Of a DNA stretch of 64,000 bases, positions 54,399-63,769 are shown piece after piece. Origin of the DNA: Anaerocolumna chitinilytica (lineage in GTDB: Bacteria > Bacillota > Clostridia > Lachnospirales > Lachnospiraceae). The position numbers and the translations under genes are program-made. The notes beneath the pieces are model-generated. The model saw only the letters and a program-made list of their open reading frames with translations. It was not told where the DNA came from and ran no database searches. Location of the stretch: the NCBI RefSeq assembly GCF_014218355.1, contig NZ_AP023368.1:5147501-5211500 (forward strand), given 5' to 3'. Each line of letters begins with the position of its first letter. The stretch's first letter is position 1.

Positions 54399-56246
54399 TT
54401 ATGCCTTTGCATAGGCATTCAGTGTAGGTAATACTTTCTTAACTGGCTTCAGCTCTTGCATGGTTTCTGCTTGCTGCTCTATATATTGGTTGAGGTCTTC
54501 AATTCTTATGGTTTTATCGTTCTGATTTTCAATCCGGTTAGAAGCCAGGTAATCCTCAAGGTTTTTTTCCAGTTGTTCTGCCTGTTCTCTGCGGAATAGG
54601 GATGATATGGTATAGAACAGCTCTTTTGCTTCTGGTTGCCATTGATATTGCTCGTAGATACCAGCTGACATTCTTTTTGCTCTTTCTTCTCTTTGTTCCA
54701 ACAGCATGGTAAGGGTGAATTCTCTGTCTTTTGGCAGACCAAATCTCTCGTACTGCTCGGCAGGCGCTTCGCTGCTTTTCAGCAATGTGAGCATGCCGTT
54801 TATTAGCTTTGTTTCCATCTGAGAATCATCTATATTTTGAAGTTGGCTAGGATCTTCTTTTGTATCAAATAATAGGTTTTTAGCAAGGCAAAGGTTAAAG
54901 GGGTTTGATACTCTAAACTGAAGGAGTTTGGCTCCTTTTGTAAAGCCAAAGCCTTCTGAAAGCTCGGCAGTCTGTAACTTCTCAGTGGAGAACATACAGT
55001 TCATGTTGGTGGGCATTAAGGTATATTCATAATAGTCCACGGATTTCTCCGGTGCCCTGAGATAGGTATAGCGCCCGTCACTGGTATTTAAAGTACCGCC
55101 AAAATAACCGTATAGTACCTGTTCGTGAATAACCTCATTTTCGGCGTAGGCTTTCCTTAAGGGTTTTCCCTGCATGTCCTTTGGAATATCAACACCAAAG
55201 AAATCCAGAAGGGTTGCCGGAATATCAATGGTCTGAGCCAGTTTCTCACAGACTCCTGTCAAGTTATTATGGGAAATATTGTTATCATAAGTTGGATTTT
55301 GAAGATATGGGCCATTTTTATAACGAGGGTCATAAATAAAGAAGGGAGTGTTAGCAACCTCGTTATATAAAGGTGCGATATTTTTTGCCCACCATTTATG
55401 TTCTCCCATTAAGAAGCCATGGTCGGTATTAACTATAAGCATGGTATCTTCCCACAGGTTATACTTGTCCATGGCATCAAGCACCAGTCCCAGCTTATCA
55501 TCACACATGGTAACTAAGGCACTGTACTCAGCCTTTATATGGTTTACCATCTCTTCACTTTCCCTTACCGGTCCATAACTTGGCCAATCAAAATGCTTGC
55601 CGCTGTAAGGGTGGGGATATAAATCTCTGTATTCCTGCCCGGCAAAGAAGGGTTCATGAGGGTCAAAGGCCTCTATCTGTAAGAACCAATTGTCACTGTC
55701 TTTATTCGTTTCTATAAATTCCAGGCCCGCTGCAAAGGTTCTGGACTGGGGCATTTCCTTGTTACTGGTCAGATATTTGCGGTTAATCCAGTCCTGCCGC
55801 CAGAGCCTTGGCATATCCTGGGCCTTCTGGTAGTTCTCACAGGGTGGAATAACCGGGTCTTTTACTTCTCCTTTCCAATAATCCCCCTCCTGTCCTCGGA
55901 ATATTTCAAAGGAAGAATAACGGTTATGGTAAGTTGCTCCGCCATCCTCCAGATAATGATAATGATCTGTAACCAGATGGGTATACGTTCCGTGCTCCCT
56001 TAGAATCTGAGGCATGGAATCATCGAAAGGTTCCACCGGTCCCCAGCCTCTATGTAAAAAGTTATACCGTCCGGTATGCAATTCCCGCCTGGCAGGCATA
56101 CAGGGCATACTGCCTACAAAAAAATTATCAAAACGCACTGTTTTCTTCGCCAGACGTTCAAAGTTCGGTGTATGGACAAACTCACAGCCATATGGTGATA
56201 AAAACCCCTTACTAAGACTGTCATACATAACCATGATTGCTTTCAT
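54399..56246 (-). CDS. Cys-type sulfatase
   Basis: 615 residues, no signal peptide. The sulfatase signature C-x-P-x-R is CMPAR, with C49 the formylglycine precursor; the second signature GRY follows. Metal ligands: MYDS near the start and VNTDHG in the alkaline-phosphatase fold. Cys-type and placed beside an anSME gene, so it is matured anaerobically. A cytoplasmic place suggests desulfation of imported sugars or mucin/glycosaminoglycan fragments. Forty-seven bp after the MalT-like regulator gene, which may control it. Confidence 0.9.
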   Translation of the reverse strand: MKAIMVMYDSLSKGFLSPYGCEFVHTPNFERLAKKTVRFDNFFVGSMPCMPARRELHTGRYNFLHRGWGPVEPFDDSMPQILREHGTYTHLVTDHYHYLEDGGATYHNRYSSFEIFRGQEGDYWKGEVKDPVIPPCENYQKAQDMPRLWRQDWINRKYLTSNKEMPQSRTFAAGLEFIETNKDSDNWFLQIEAFDPHEPFFAGQEYRDLYPHPYSGKHFDWPSYGPVRESEEMVNHIKAEYSALVTMCDDKLGLVLDAMDKYNLWEDTMLIVNTDHGFLMGEHKWWAKNIAPLYNEVANTPFFIYDPRYKNGPYLQNPTYDNNISHNNLTGVCEKLAQTIDIPATLLDFFGVDIPKDMQGKPLRKAYAENEVIHEQVLYGYFGGTLNTSDGRYTYLRAPEKSVDYYEYTLMPTNMNCMFSTEKLQTAELSEGFGFTKGAKLLQFRVSNPFNLCLAKNLLFDTKEDPSQLQNIDDSQMETKLINGMLTLLKSSEAPAEQYERFGLPKDREFTLTMLLEQREERAKRMSAGIYEQYQWQPEAKELFYTISSLFRREQAEQLEKNLEDYLASNRIENQNDKTIRIEDLNQYIEQQAETMQELKPVKKVLPTLNAYAKA

Positions 56247-56293
56247 AAACTGCCTCCTCTACATTACCTAAACCCATATAATAATTTGTATCT

Positions 56294-58909
56294 CTATGTT
56301 CTTAACAAGCCTTTCTTTCTCCCTGCTTCTACTGCCAGCATTCTGGAAGATACCTGCAGTTTACTAAAAATGCTTAGTACATGTGTTTTGACCGTAGCCT
56401 GGGAAATACACAGATTCTCTGCAATCTCCCGATTGGTGATACCCTTGGCAAGCTCTGCTAAAACCTCCCTCTCACGCTCAGATAAGAGTTCCGCTGCTTT
56501 TAGTGGTGCCGCCTTTTCCCCGCAGACCTCCAGAACTTCTTTCAGAAACTCTGTCTCTTTGCCTGGAATTGAATCTTTCATTGCTTCTCTTTGTAATAGT
56601 TCCTTTATCAGAGGAAGAAGTATCTTTCTGTCCAGGTAGAAGGGTATCAGTATACGGTCTTCCCAGGCATAATGAATAGCTTCCTTTAGCAGGTTGTCAA
56701 TCTCTCTGCCGCATAAAACCTGATTTTTACTCCCCGACAGGATAACTATCTTTAAGATATCTGCCTCAACTAATCGAATCTTATTCCCATGCATCCTGGA
56801 GAAGGTCATTATCTCCTCCGCCTCTTTACAGGCTTCCTTCACTTCTCCCTGGTTATATAAGATTCTTGCCCTGAGAAGTCTCATAAAAGGCTGTGATTTA
56901 AAATTGGCTGCACTATCAAGCTCCTTTAAATACTCATTGGCTAAGGTCTCTGTCAGTTTTCCTGCACAGGATAGTTCATGCACCAGTCTGCTGAAGCTAA
57001 GCTTACTAAAGGCAGCATACCTCATTATTAAATCTTCCACCGCCAGTGCACCGCCGTCATTATCCCCAGTTAAGAACATCATCTCTGCCAGATGATAATC
57101 TAGGGTTATACTTGCAATATCCGATTGTATGTACCTGGCGTCTATTAGCTCTTTGACCTCTTTCAGGGTTTCCTCTGCTTTTTGAAGTTCCATTCTCTTC
57201 ATATAGACTCCTAAAAGGCCAAAGTGATAATTGATTCCGATTCCTGCCATCAAAGAAAGGCTTTGAAACAGCTCCTTTGACCTGGCATAACAGGAGAGGC
57301 TTTCATTCAGATTCCCTATTTCTTCATTTACTTGTGCCAGTTGGTTATACGCAAAAAATTCCACAAATACATTTGTACCATTGCATATCTGAATTGCCTT
57401 CAAATTGCAGTTACGGGCTTCCTCGTATTGCATTTGTTCTATCATAGCCGCGGAATTCTCAACCAGAATCATTGCCTTTGCAATCTTCCCAAAAGGAAGA
57501 AGCTCAATCTGCCTTGCAGGAAGAGAATAGTATTCCGGAATAATCCCTTCTGTTTGCAGAACGTAACTTTCGGCAAACTTAACAATATGAATAACATCCG
57601 AATCCCCATAATACTCCTTGAACTTGTGATAGAGCATCATGCAGCGTTCCACTCTGACATTCCCAAGATTATACATAAAACACTGGGCAGCAAGGTCCAC
57701 ATCCGTCATCAGCTTGTCAAGAGGTATTCTGTCAAGATAACTCCAGGATTCCATTCTGCCTTCCATCTTCTTAGCCACCAAAAGGATAGCGTCATAATCT
57801 TCTGCTCCATAATACTCATTCATTGCCTCTTCCGGATCCCCAAGATCACTAAAAATATCTCCGGCTTTTTTATGGAATTCAATCTTAAGTTTATCCGGAT
57901 ATTTTTCAAATTGTCCTATCAGATACTCTGAAAGAATATTGTGGTAACGATATATCCCCTTTGCTTCATCAATACAAATAATAAATAAATTCTTTTTTAT
58001 AAGCCCCTCTATCATATGTTCAAAATCAGCTGCTGAAAATTCTTCCATTAACCTGCTGCATAGGGCAGCATTAAAATAGGACAGAACTCCTGTTTTTATA
58101 AGAAAAGTCTTCTCACCTTCCGTTAGAGACTCATATATTTCACGAGTCAGATATTCTGCGGTTATACCGCTGCTGTTTCGTAACAACTGACCCGTTAATT
58201 GTCCTGCTGCTACGGATAATTGAAGGCCTCCAATCCAACCTTCCGCATAGTTATTTAACTCTGTAAGCTCTCTCTCACTAACAGCAAGTTTTAAGGTAGT
58301 TTTAAGAAAAGATATGCCTTCCTCCTGAGACAGCCTCATCTGGTTCCCATCGATGAAAAGCAGTCTTGCAGACATTGCTAGGGGTCCTAAGTACACCGGC
58401 GGCTCTTCTCTGGATAAAAGAAAAAGATGAAAATTAGACGGCATGGATTTTAGAAAAAATTCCAGAGTCTTAACTAACATTTCATCCTTTATATACTGGA
58501 CATCATCCAGAACCATGTAATAATCCGTTTCACCACACAGTCTGTTAATAAGAGCAATCAGTAGACCCTCCATTTGAGTTGCGTCGGAATTGGCCCGGAT
58601 CCTATCCAGTAAACTTTCTTCTTCCCAATAGGAGCTCACTGCCGCAATAAAATACGTCCAAAAGGAATAGACATTGACATTGGAAGAATCCAAAGTCAGC
58701 CAACAGACATTTTTTAAAGAAGTCTCTCGAATAAAAGAGGTTAACAGAGTTGTCTTACCGGTACCGGCTCCGCCGCTGATAAAAATTACGCTCATATCCT
58801 CACAGGCAGAAAGCTTATCAAACAGGCACTTTCGGAGAATATAATTCTTTCTTGGAGCTGGAATTTTCAATTTTGTAGAAAGCAGCAGTGTATCGTTTGG
58901 AAGGCTCAT
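56294..58909 (-). CDS. MalT-like LuxR-family regulator (ATP-dependent)
   Basis: 871 residues: P-loop NTPase (GGAGTGKTT, 46-54; Walker B YYMVLDDV near 160), a winged-helix/TPR-like central region (about 250-790), and a C-terminal LuxR HTH (LSEREREVLAELAKGITNREIAENL, TVKTHVLSIFSKLQV). This is the MalT/STAND activator plan, which needs ATP and an inducer. Encoded just upstream of the sulfatase gene, in the same direction. The start follows AAAGGGG. The inducer is unknown. Confidence 0.88.
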   Translation of the reverse strand: MSLPNDTLLLSTKLKIPAPRKNYILRKCLFDKLSACEDMSVIFISGGAGTGKTTLLTSFIRETSLKNVCWLTLDSSNVNVYSFWTYFIAAVSSYWEEESLLDRIRANSDATQMEGLLIALINRLCGETDYYMVLDDVQYIKDEMLVKTLEFFLKSMPSNFHLFLLSREEPPVYLGPLAMSARLLFIDGNQMRLSQEEGISFLKTTLKLAVSERELTELNNYAEGWIGGLQLSVAAGQLTGQLLRNSSGITAEYLTREIYESLTEGEKTFLIKTGVLSYFNAALCSRLMEEFSAADFEHMIEGLIKKNLFIICIDEAKGIYRYHNILSEYLIGQFEKYPDKLKIEFHKKAGDIFSDLGDPEEAMNEYYGAEDYDAILLVAKKMEGRMESWSYLDRIPLDKLMTDVDLAAQCFMYNLGNVRVERCMMLYHKFKEYYGDSDVIHIVKFAESYVLQTEGIIPEYYSLPARQIELLPFGKIAKAMILVENSAAMIEQMQYEEARNCNLKAIQICNGTNVFVEFFAYNQLAQVNEEIGNLNESLSCYARSKELFQSLSLMAGIGINYHFGLLGVYMKRMELQKAEETLKEVKELIDARYIQSDIASITLDYHLAEMMFLTGDNDGGALAVEDLIMRYAAFSKLSFSRLVHELSCAGKLTETLANEYLKELDSAANFKSQPFMRLLRARILYNQGEVKEACKEAEEIMTFSRMHGNKIRLVEADILKIVILSGSKNQVLCGREIDNLLKEAIHYAWEDRILIPFYLDRKILLPLIKELLQREAMKDSIPGKETEFLKEVLEVCGEKAAPLKAAELLSEREREVLAELAKGITNREIAENLCISQATVKTHVLSIFSKLQVSSRMLAVEAGRKKGLLRT

Positions 58910-59031
58910 GTTAACCCCTTTCGTAACATCTAATCATCAAACCAAGGTTTTAGTCCTAGGTACTAATATCACGTTATTTTATTATTATATTACTCATTAA
59001 CCCCTTTTACAAGCAAGCTCTCAAAATCTGC

Positions 59032-60012
59032 TCAGACCCGTTTGATATACATTTTCTGAAGTTTTATACAGGATATTGCAAAAAGCACTGCTGAAAAAAG
59101 GATAACATAGATAATATAGCCGCAATACGCTACACCTTTCCCCTGCTCCAGATACTCTATAAAGTCCATTATTGCTTTTTGAGGCAGTACTTTTATTATA
59201 TGGTCCAGTATATCATTATTCTTACTAAAGCTGTAAAAGCTGCCGGACAAGGTAGTTGCCAGTACCATGATAGAATTTCCAAGCATAGTAGCATTATCTG
59301 ATTTTTGTATCATTACATATAAGAGCATTGCCAGAGAGACTCCAAAGAATCCGATAACAACGATAAGCCCTGCATATTCTGAGAGTGAGAACCCGATATT
59401 CCTGCCGCTTAATTTTAGAATTACCAGTAAAATATATTCCGGAAACAGCAAAGAAAGGCAATAGGTCACATGAGCCAATAGATAACCCCAGAAAGACGCC
59501 GGTGCTGCAAAGACCTTTTTAATCTGTCCCTGTTCTTTATCATCTGCAAAGACAAACAGGTTGGAAAAGGAAAGCATCATTAAAAACATCATCATAAATC
59601 CAATAATATTAGCTCCTATCCCCCTTTCATAGCCTATCTTCGGCGGTTTTGCCTTTGGATGTGTCAGCAGATATAAAAGCATTTCTTCGTACTTTTGATT
59701 TTTAAGAGTTTTAATCGTATAATTTCCATCGGTTTTAAGGGTTACATAGGCATCATATTTCTGCTCCACAAGTGCGGAATAAGGAGGTTCCTTTTGAGCA
59801 ACGCTAAATTTGAGATATTTAGATTGTTCTCCTAAAACTGTCTTTTCATCTTTTGTTATAAGCACCACCCTTCCCTTTACATGGGGTACTCCCGAGAGAT
59901 AAACAGCCAGCATAGTAGAAGAAAGGGCAATTGCCGTCATAACAACAAGCAGTATTATCCGTGGACGGGTACGCAGATAATTATTTTTTAGTACCGTGAT
60001 AAATGTCTTCAT
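59032..60012 (-). CDS. ABC-2 type exporter permease
   Basis: 326 residues: N-terminal membrane anchor, outer domain (about 40-135), then five membrane segments. Overlaps the preceding permease by 4 bp (ATGA), so coupled. Last gene of a three-gene exporter operon of the same layout as that at 49.1-52.5 kb. The gap to the MalT-like gene (123 bp) probably holds that gene's promoter. Confidence 0.82.
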   Translation of the reverse strand: MKTFITVLKNNYLRTRPRIILLVVMTAIALSSTMLAVYLSGVPHVKGRVVLITKDEKTVLGEQSKYLKFSVAQKEPPYSALVEQKYDAYVTLKTDGNYTIKTLKNQKYEEMLLYLLTHPKAKPPKIGYERGIGANIIGFMMMFLMMLSFSNLFVFADDKEQGQIKKVFAAPASFWGYLLAHVTYCLSLLFPEYILLVILKLSGRNIGFSLSEYAGLIVVIGFFGVSLAMLLYVMIQKSDNATMLGNSIMVLATTLSGSFYSFSKNNDILDHIIKVLPQKAIMDFIEYLEQGKGVAYCGYIIYVILFSAVLFAISCIKLQKMYIKRV

Positions 60013-60749
60013 AGGTAATCCTCCGTTTTAAAGGTCAGACTGCAGCCTGCAACCAGCAATACTGAAAGGAGGATAGCAGCGCTAAACATTGGTAACAGAT
60101 AATGTCTATCGTTATCACAGGCAAGTGTAAAAAAGGCTTCATTCACCCATTTCACTGGTGATAATCTCGACAGGAATGCTACGGTACGCCCCAGCCCCTC
60201 CAGAGAAAAGAAGGTTCCGCCTAACACACATAAAAGGCTGACTGTTGTACTAAGTAAAGTGCTGGTGGCCTCCTCACTGTGAAATATACAGCAAAAAAAG
60301 ATTCCAAGAGCCGCAGCAGCAAACTCCATTGGCGCCATCAACAGTATAAAATACGCCGGATGAACCCCGATACTTACGTGGAGCAGCGGGCACAAAAGGG
60401 CAATGACCAGAATATGAAGCAGATAATCAAATAGGAATGAAGCTAAGATCTTGGAAAAATAAATAGGAAAGCTTCCGACAGGAGAATAAATAATTCTCAG
60501 ATTTGCTTTCTTAATATCTCTCTCCATAAAGCAGTTGGAAGCTGTCATTGCTCCGTTTAATATCCCGAAAACGAGCATGGAAATCAAGTAATACTGGTAA
60601 GAGGTTTTGCTGTTTGCATAATTTCCACTGCCAAGAAAGCCTAAGATTACTATTAATAGGGCTGAAAAACAAGTATTTGCATTTACTAGTACCGGGTTTT
60701 TAAACAAATTAGCAAAATCCAGTTTAAAAATAGTGAAAAAGCGTCTCAT
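60009..60749 (-). CDS. ABC-2 type exporter permease (short)
   Basis: 246 residues, six membrane segments, without the large outer domain of its partner. Eleven bp after the ATPase gene. ABC-2 membrane family. Confidence 0.82.
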   Translation of the reverse strand: MRRFFTIFKLDFANLFKNPVLVNANTCFSALLIVILGFLGSGNYANSKTSYQYYLISMLVFGILNGAMTASNCFMERDIKKANLRIIYSPVGSFPIYFSKILASFLFDYLLHILVIALLCPLLHVSIGVHPAYFILLMAPMEFAAAALGIFFCCIFHSEEATSTLLSTTVSLLCVLGGTFFSLEGLGRTVAFLSRLSPVKWVNEAFFTLACDNDRHYLLPMFSAAILLSVLLVAGCSLTFKTEDYL

Positions 60750-60760
60750 AGTATCCCTCC

Positions 60761-61708
60761 CTAATCCCTTAGCTTTCGGCCGGTAAGCTTTAGAAATACC
60801 GTCTCAAGACTTGTGGCTTCGCTGGTAATGTTCTTTATTTTTTCCCCTTGGTCGCTAAGCAAGGCGATTATGCGGTCAAGGTTTTCTATTCCTTTTAGGG
60901 AAGAAAGCTCCAGTATGTTTTCTTCTATTTTCACGTTTTTCACACCTTCAATGGAGAATAGGTCTTCCGCCTGTATTTTCTTTCTCTCCTCCAGTTCTAT
61001 GGTATAGCGTTTATCATTTCCGATGCTCTCCTTTAGGTCTTCCTTCGTACCTTCCGCGATAATTGCGCCGTAATCCATAATAATTATGCGGGTGGAGATT
61101 GCTTCTACCTCCTCCATGTAATGGGTAGTATAAATTACTGTCATCCCGTTTTCCTGCAGCCTTCTGATAGAGTCAAGAATGTGGTTGCGGCTTTGAGGGT
61201 CTATTCCTACCGTGGGTTCATCCATTATTACCAGTTCCGGTTTATGAGCGATAGCGCAGGCTATGTTAAGGCGCCTCTTCATACCTCCTGAGAAGGTTTT
61301 GACCTTATCCTTTCTCCTGTCAGTAAGCCCTGCAAATGCCAGCGCCTCTTCTACCGCGGTATTCAAAGTTTCACCCTGAAGGCCATAGAGAGAAGCAAAA
61401 AATCTTAAATTGCGCTCTGCACTCAGCTCTTCATAAAGAGCAATGTCCTGGGGAACAATCCCTAATACCTGTTTATAATCTGTTAAGTCCTTCCTCCTGC
61501 GTTTTATCTGTCTCCCTTTAAAGGAAATTTCTCCGCCGTTACTGCTAAGAGAAGCTGTCAATATATTTATAGTGGTACTTTTACCTGCTCCGTTTGGACC
61601 CAGAATGCAGAGTATCTCACCCTTATACACCTCAAAATCAATTCCCTTTAGAACAACCTTCTCTTTATAGCTTTTGGACAGCTTACTGCACTTTAACATT
61701 ACTTCCAT
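60761..61708 (-). CDS. ABC exporter ATPase
   Basis: 315 residues. Walker A GPNGAGKST, signature FSGGMKRR, Walker B LVIMDEPTVGIDP, H-loop THYMEEV, and a C-terminal domain of about 80 residues. Belongs to the same drug/NatA-type class as the ATPase at 51.5 kb. Head of its operon; a terminator lies upstream at 61.8 kb. Confidence 0.9.
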   Translation of the reverse strand: MEVMLKCSKLSKSYKEKVVLKGIDFEVYKGEILCILGPNGAGKSTTINILTASLSSNGGEISFKGRQIKRRRKDLTDYKQVLGIVPQDIALYEELSAERNLRFFASLYGLQGETLNTAVEEALAFAGLTDRRKDKVKTFSGGMKRRLNIACAIAHKPELVIMDEPTVGIDPQSRNHILDSIRRLQENGMTVIYTTHYMEEVEAISTRIIIMDYGAIIAEGTKEDLKESIGNDKRYTIELEERKKIQAEDLFSIEGVKNVKIEENILELSSLKGIENLDRIIALLSDQGEKIKNITSEATSLETVFLKLTGRKLRD

Positions 61709-61796
61709 CGAATCTTATTCCCCTTTCTTTCCTGTGCCTTTGGCTCAGATACTGTATCTGTTAACTGATGCAACTTATCATACTTCAGAAGGGAAT

Positions 61797-61835
61797 AAAA
61801 AAAATCAACCCTTCGGTTGATTTGAAGGGTTGATT
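61797..61835 (-). terminator. Terminator of the E2-like gene
   Basis: AATCAACCCTTC (61803-61814) pairs with GAAGGGTTGATT (61824-61835); read on the minus strand the 3' arm runs into eight T. It separates the acyltransferase gene from the exporter operon. Confidence 0.85.
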
Positions 61836-61875
61836 TTATATTGGGTATTTGGTTGATAGAAGTAAAATAAACCGG

Positions 61876-62733
61876 TTACCAGGTACGCATACTCTTTGGA
61901 TTCTGAAAAATTTCTTCCAAGCGGTTTATAAAGGGTGCCACTTCTCCGAAGTCCAAGGCACGATGATCGAAGGCTATCGTAATGGGAAGTATCTTTCGGA
62001 TACCGATAGCGGACTTCTTATCCTTCATCTGATAAACTCCCGGTTTCTCCTGGAGCACTCCTATTCCGATGACGCAAACCTGTGGCGGAATAACATCCAG
62101 GAGTCCAATTCTCCCCTGGGTTCCCTTAATTGCCGCCCCAAGATTTGATACCGTTATGGTCCCCTGATCTAGCATTTCCCTGTTAAGTATAACTCCCTTA
62201 CTTCTTTGGCTGTTATCACTGTAAAGAACTGCCCCAAGACTGCGACCGATAACTTTTCTTATCTTACCCTTTCGCAGATTCCTTAAACTGTCCTTTAGTC
62301 CGACTCTTAATAGAGAACGCTCCATATCCGATGTTCTGACCTGCTCCATCATCTCTGCTATCTGCTTCTCCATGGCTGCAAGGGGTTTGGTTCCTATGTC
62401 GCGCAGATTAACCGTTATCATCTCTCCGCTTGGGAGCAGCACCGGCATATTGATATTAATCTTTTCTTTTATGGTAATCCGCCCTGACAAAAGAAAGGTA
62501 TTATAACGTATTTCAGCATTCATCTGAGGTGCCGACTTGATTCCTTCCACGATAACCCTCAGCAGAATTGTATTAAAAGATATGTTTGCCAGTTGTTTAA
62601 ATTCTTCATAGAACTTTGTAACATCCGCTTCATAGACATATGACACATGAGGAATATCCTTCCACCCCTCCTGTGTTACACTGGCTATTACTTTCTTTCT
62701 GATATTAAAATAGGTTGTTTTCTCTGCCTTCAT
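61876..62733 (-). CDS. Stand-alone E2-type acyltransferase catalytic domain
   Basis: 285 residues covering only the chloramphenicol-acetyltransferase-fold core of 2-oxoacid dehydrogenase E2 (catalytic His in FDHRALDFG near 262, INMPVLLPSGEM strand, TVSNLGA). There is no lipoyl or E1-binding domain, and no E1/E3 gene is nearby. An extra Phe breaks the usual DHRxxDG motif (DHRALDFG). Substrate unknown; probably an acyl-CoA-dependent transferase, or a former metabolic gene put to other use. The start has no strong ribosome site (AAGGAAAG). Confidence 0.75.
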   Translation of the reverse strand: MKAEKTTYFNIRKKVIASVTQEGWKDIPHVSYVYEADVTKFYEEFKQLANISFNTILLRVIVEGIKSAPQMNAEIRYNTFLLSGRITIKEKININMPVLLPSGEMITVNLRDIGTKPLAAMEKQIAEMMEQVRTSDMERSLLRVGLKDSLRNLRKGKIRKVIGRSLGAVLYSDNSQRSKGVILNREMLDQGTITVSNLGAAIKGTQGRIGLLDVIPPQVCVIGIGVLQEKPGVYQMKDKKSAIGIRKILPITIAFDHRALDFGEVAPFINRLEEIFQNPKSMRTW

Positions 62734-62822
62734 AGAAGACCAGCTTTCCTTGCCTTTCGCATATTATAGATAACATATGCAGTATCAGAAAAAGTGCTGC
62801 TACTATTATTTCTTTCCGGAAA

Positions 62823-63692
62823 CTATTTATTTTCCACAGCTATCCATACCTCCTGGCGGTTCTCCTGTAAATAGCATTCGATTACAGGAAGGTCAGCCAG
62901 TGCATAACCGGAATTGGGGAGCCATTCCGTGTAGAATTGCTTGTAGACTCGCTGTACTGCCTCCGGTAACTCCCCATTTGCTTCAAATACTGCCCAGGTA
63001 GCTGCGGGATACGAGATTTCTTCCATTCCTTCCGGAGGTGAAATAGGTGTACACTCTTCCCCATCTACCCAATTCGTGACTGCAAGGATATACCTCATCT
63101 CTTCTGCATTACCCCATCTGCCTCCCTCTGCAATACCAAGAAACCCCGCCGGTCTATAATCCGGATAGTTTGTCATAAATGAATCCATTACACCATTCTT
63201 CCAGGCAGCTTCCCATATCCCAGGAATAACCTCAAAAGCTTTCTCGGTTTTTACTCGGTACGATATTCCCATCACCCGAAAAGCAGGCCATTGTTCAATT
63301 TGATAATTCATATGATGTTCTCCCTTTATCGTGATTTGAAAGGAGAGCTTTGGACAGGACCGCAGTTGTACGGTTTCATTCCTGACTCTGGACGGCGATA
63401 CTCCATGAAAATTCTTAAACGCCCTGGAAAATGCATCCTGGGATTCATAGCCGTACTTTAAGCCAATATCGATAATCCTGTCCCTGCCGTTTAACAGATC
63501 AAAAGCAGCCACGGTAAGGCGTCTGTTCCTGATATATTCAGCCAACGGCTTGTCTGCAAGATAGGAAAACATCCGCTGATAATTGTAGACGGAACAATCT
63601 GCAAAACCGGCTAATTTCTCATAAGATATTTCCTTGTCCAGATTATCCTCAATATATCTTATAGACTTATTCAATTTCTCAATCCAATCCAC
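62823..63692 (-). CDS. AraC-family regulator with GyrI-like effector domain
   Basis: 289 residues from a GTG start at 63692 after AGGAGGTGAG; a longer ATG frame to 63728 lacks a site. The N-terminal double HTH (residues 8-105; EISYEKLAGFADCSVYNYQRMF, LKYGYESQDAFSRAFKNFHG) is joined to a GyrI-like/AraC_E_bind domain (about 125-288). Such fusions sense hydrophobic drugs. It could control the two exporter systems nearby; this is inference. Confidence 0.86.
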   Translation of the reverse strand: MDWIEKLNKSIRYIEDNLDKEISYEKLAGFADCSVYNYQRMFSYLADKPLAEYIRNRRLTVAAFDLLNGRDRIIDIGLKYGYESQDAFSRAFKNFHGVSPSRVRNETVQLRSCPKLSFQITIKGEHHMNYQIEQWPAFRVMGISYRVKTEKAFEVIPGIWEAAWKNGVMDSFMTNYPDYRPAGFLGIAEGGRWGNAEEMRYILAVTNWVDGEECTPISPPEGMEEISYPAATWAVFEANGELPEAVQRVYKQFYTEWLPNSGYALADLPVIECYLQENRQEVWIAVENK

Positions 63693-63769
63693 GCTCTCAC
63701 CTCCTGACCTTATCATATACAATATCAAATTCTTCTGCCCGGCTTCTTCTGCCGCATATTGCTGGATAG

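Noticed and set aside
57332..57931. 199-codon plus-strand open frame inside the MalT-like gene
   Set aside because: Antisense shadow of the conserved regulator; no start signal and no recognisable domain.
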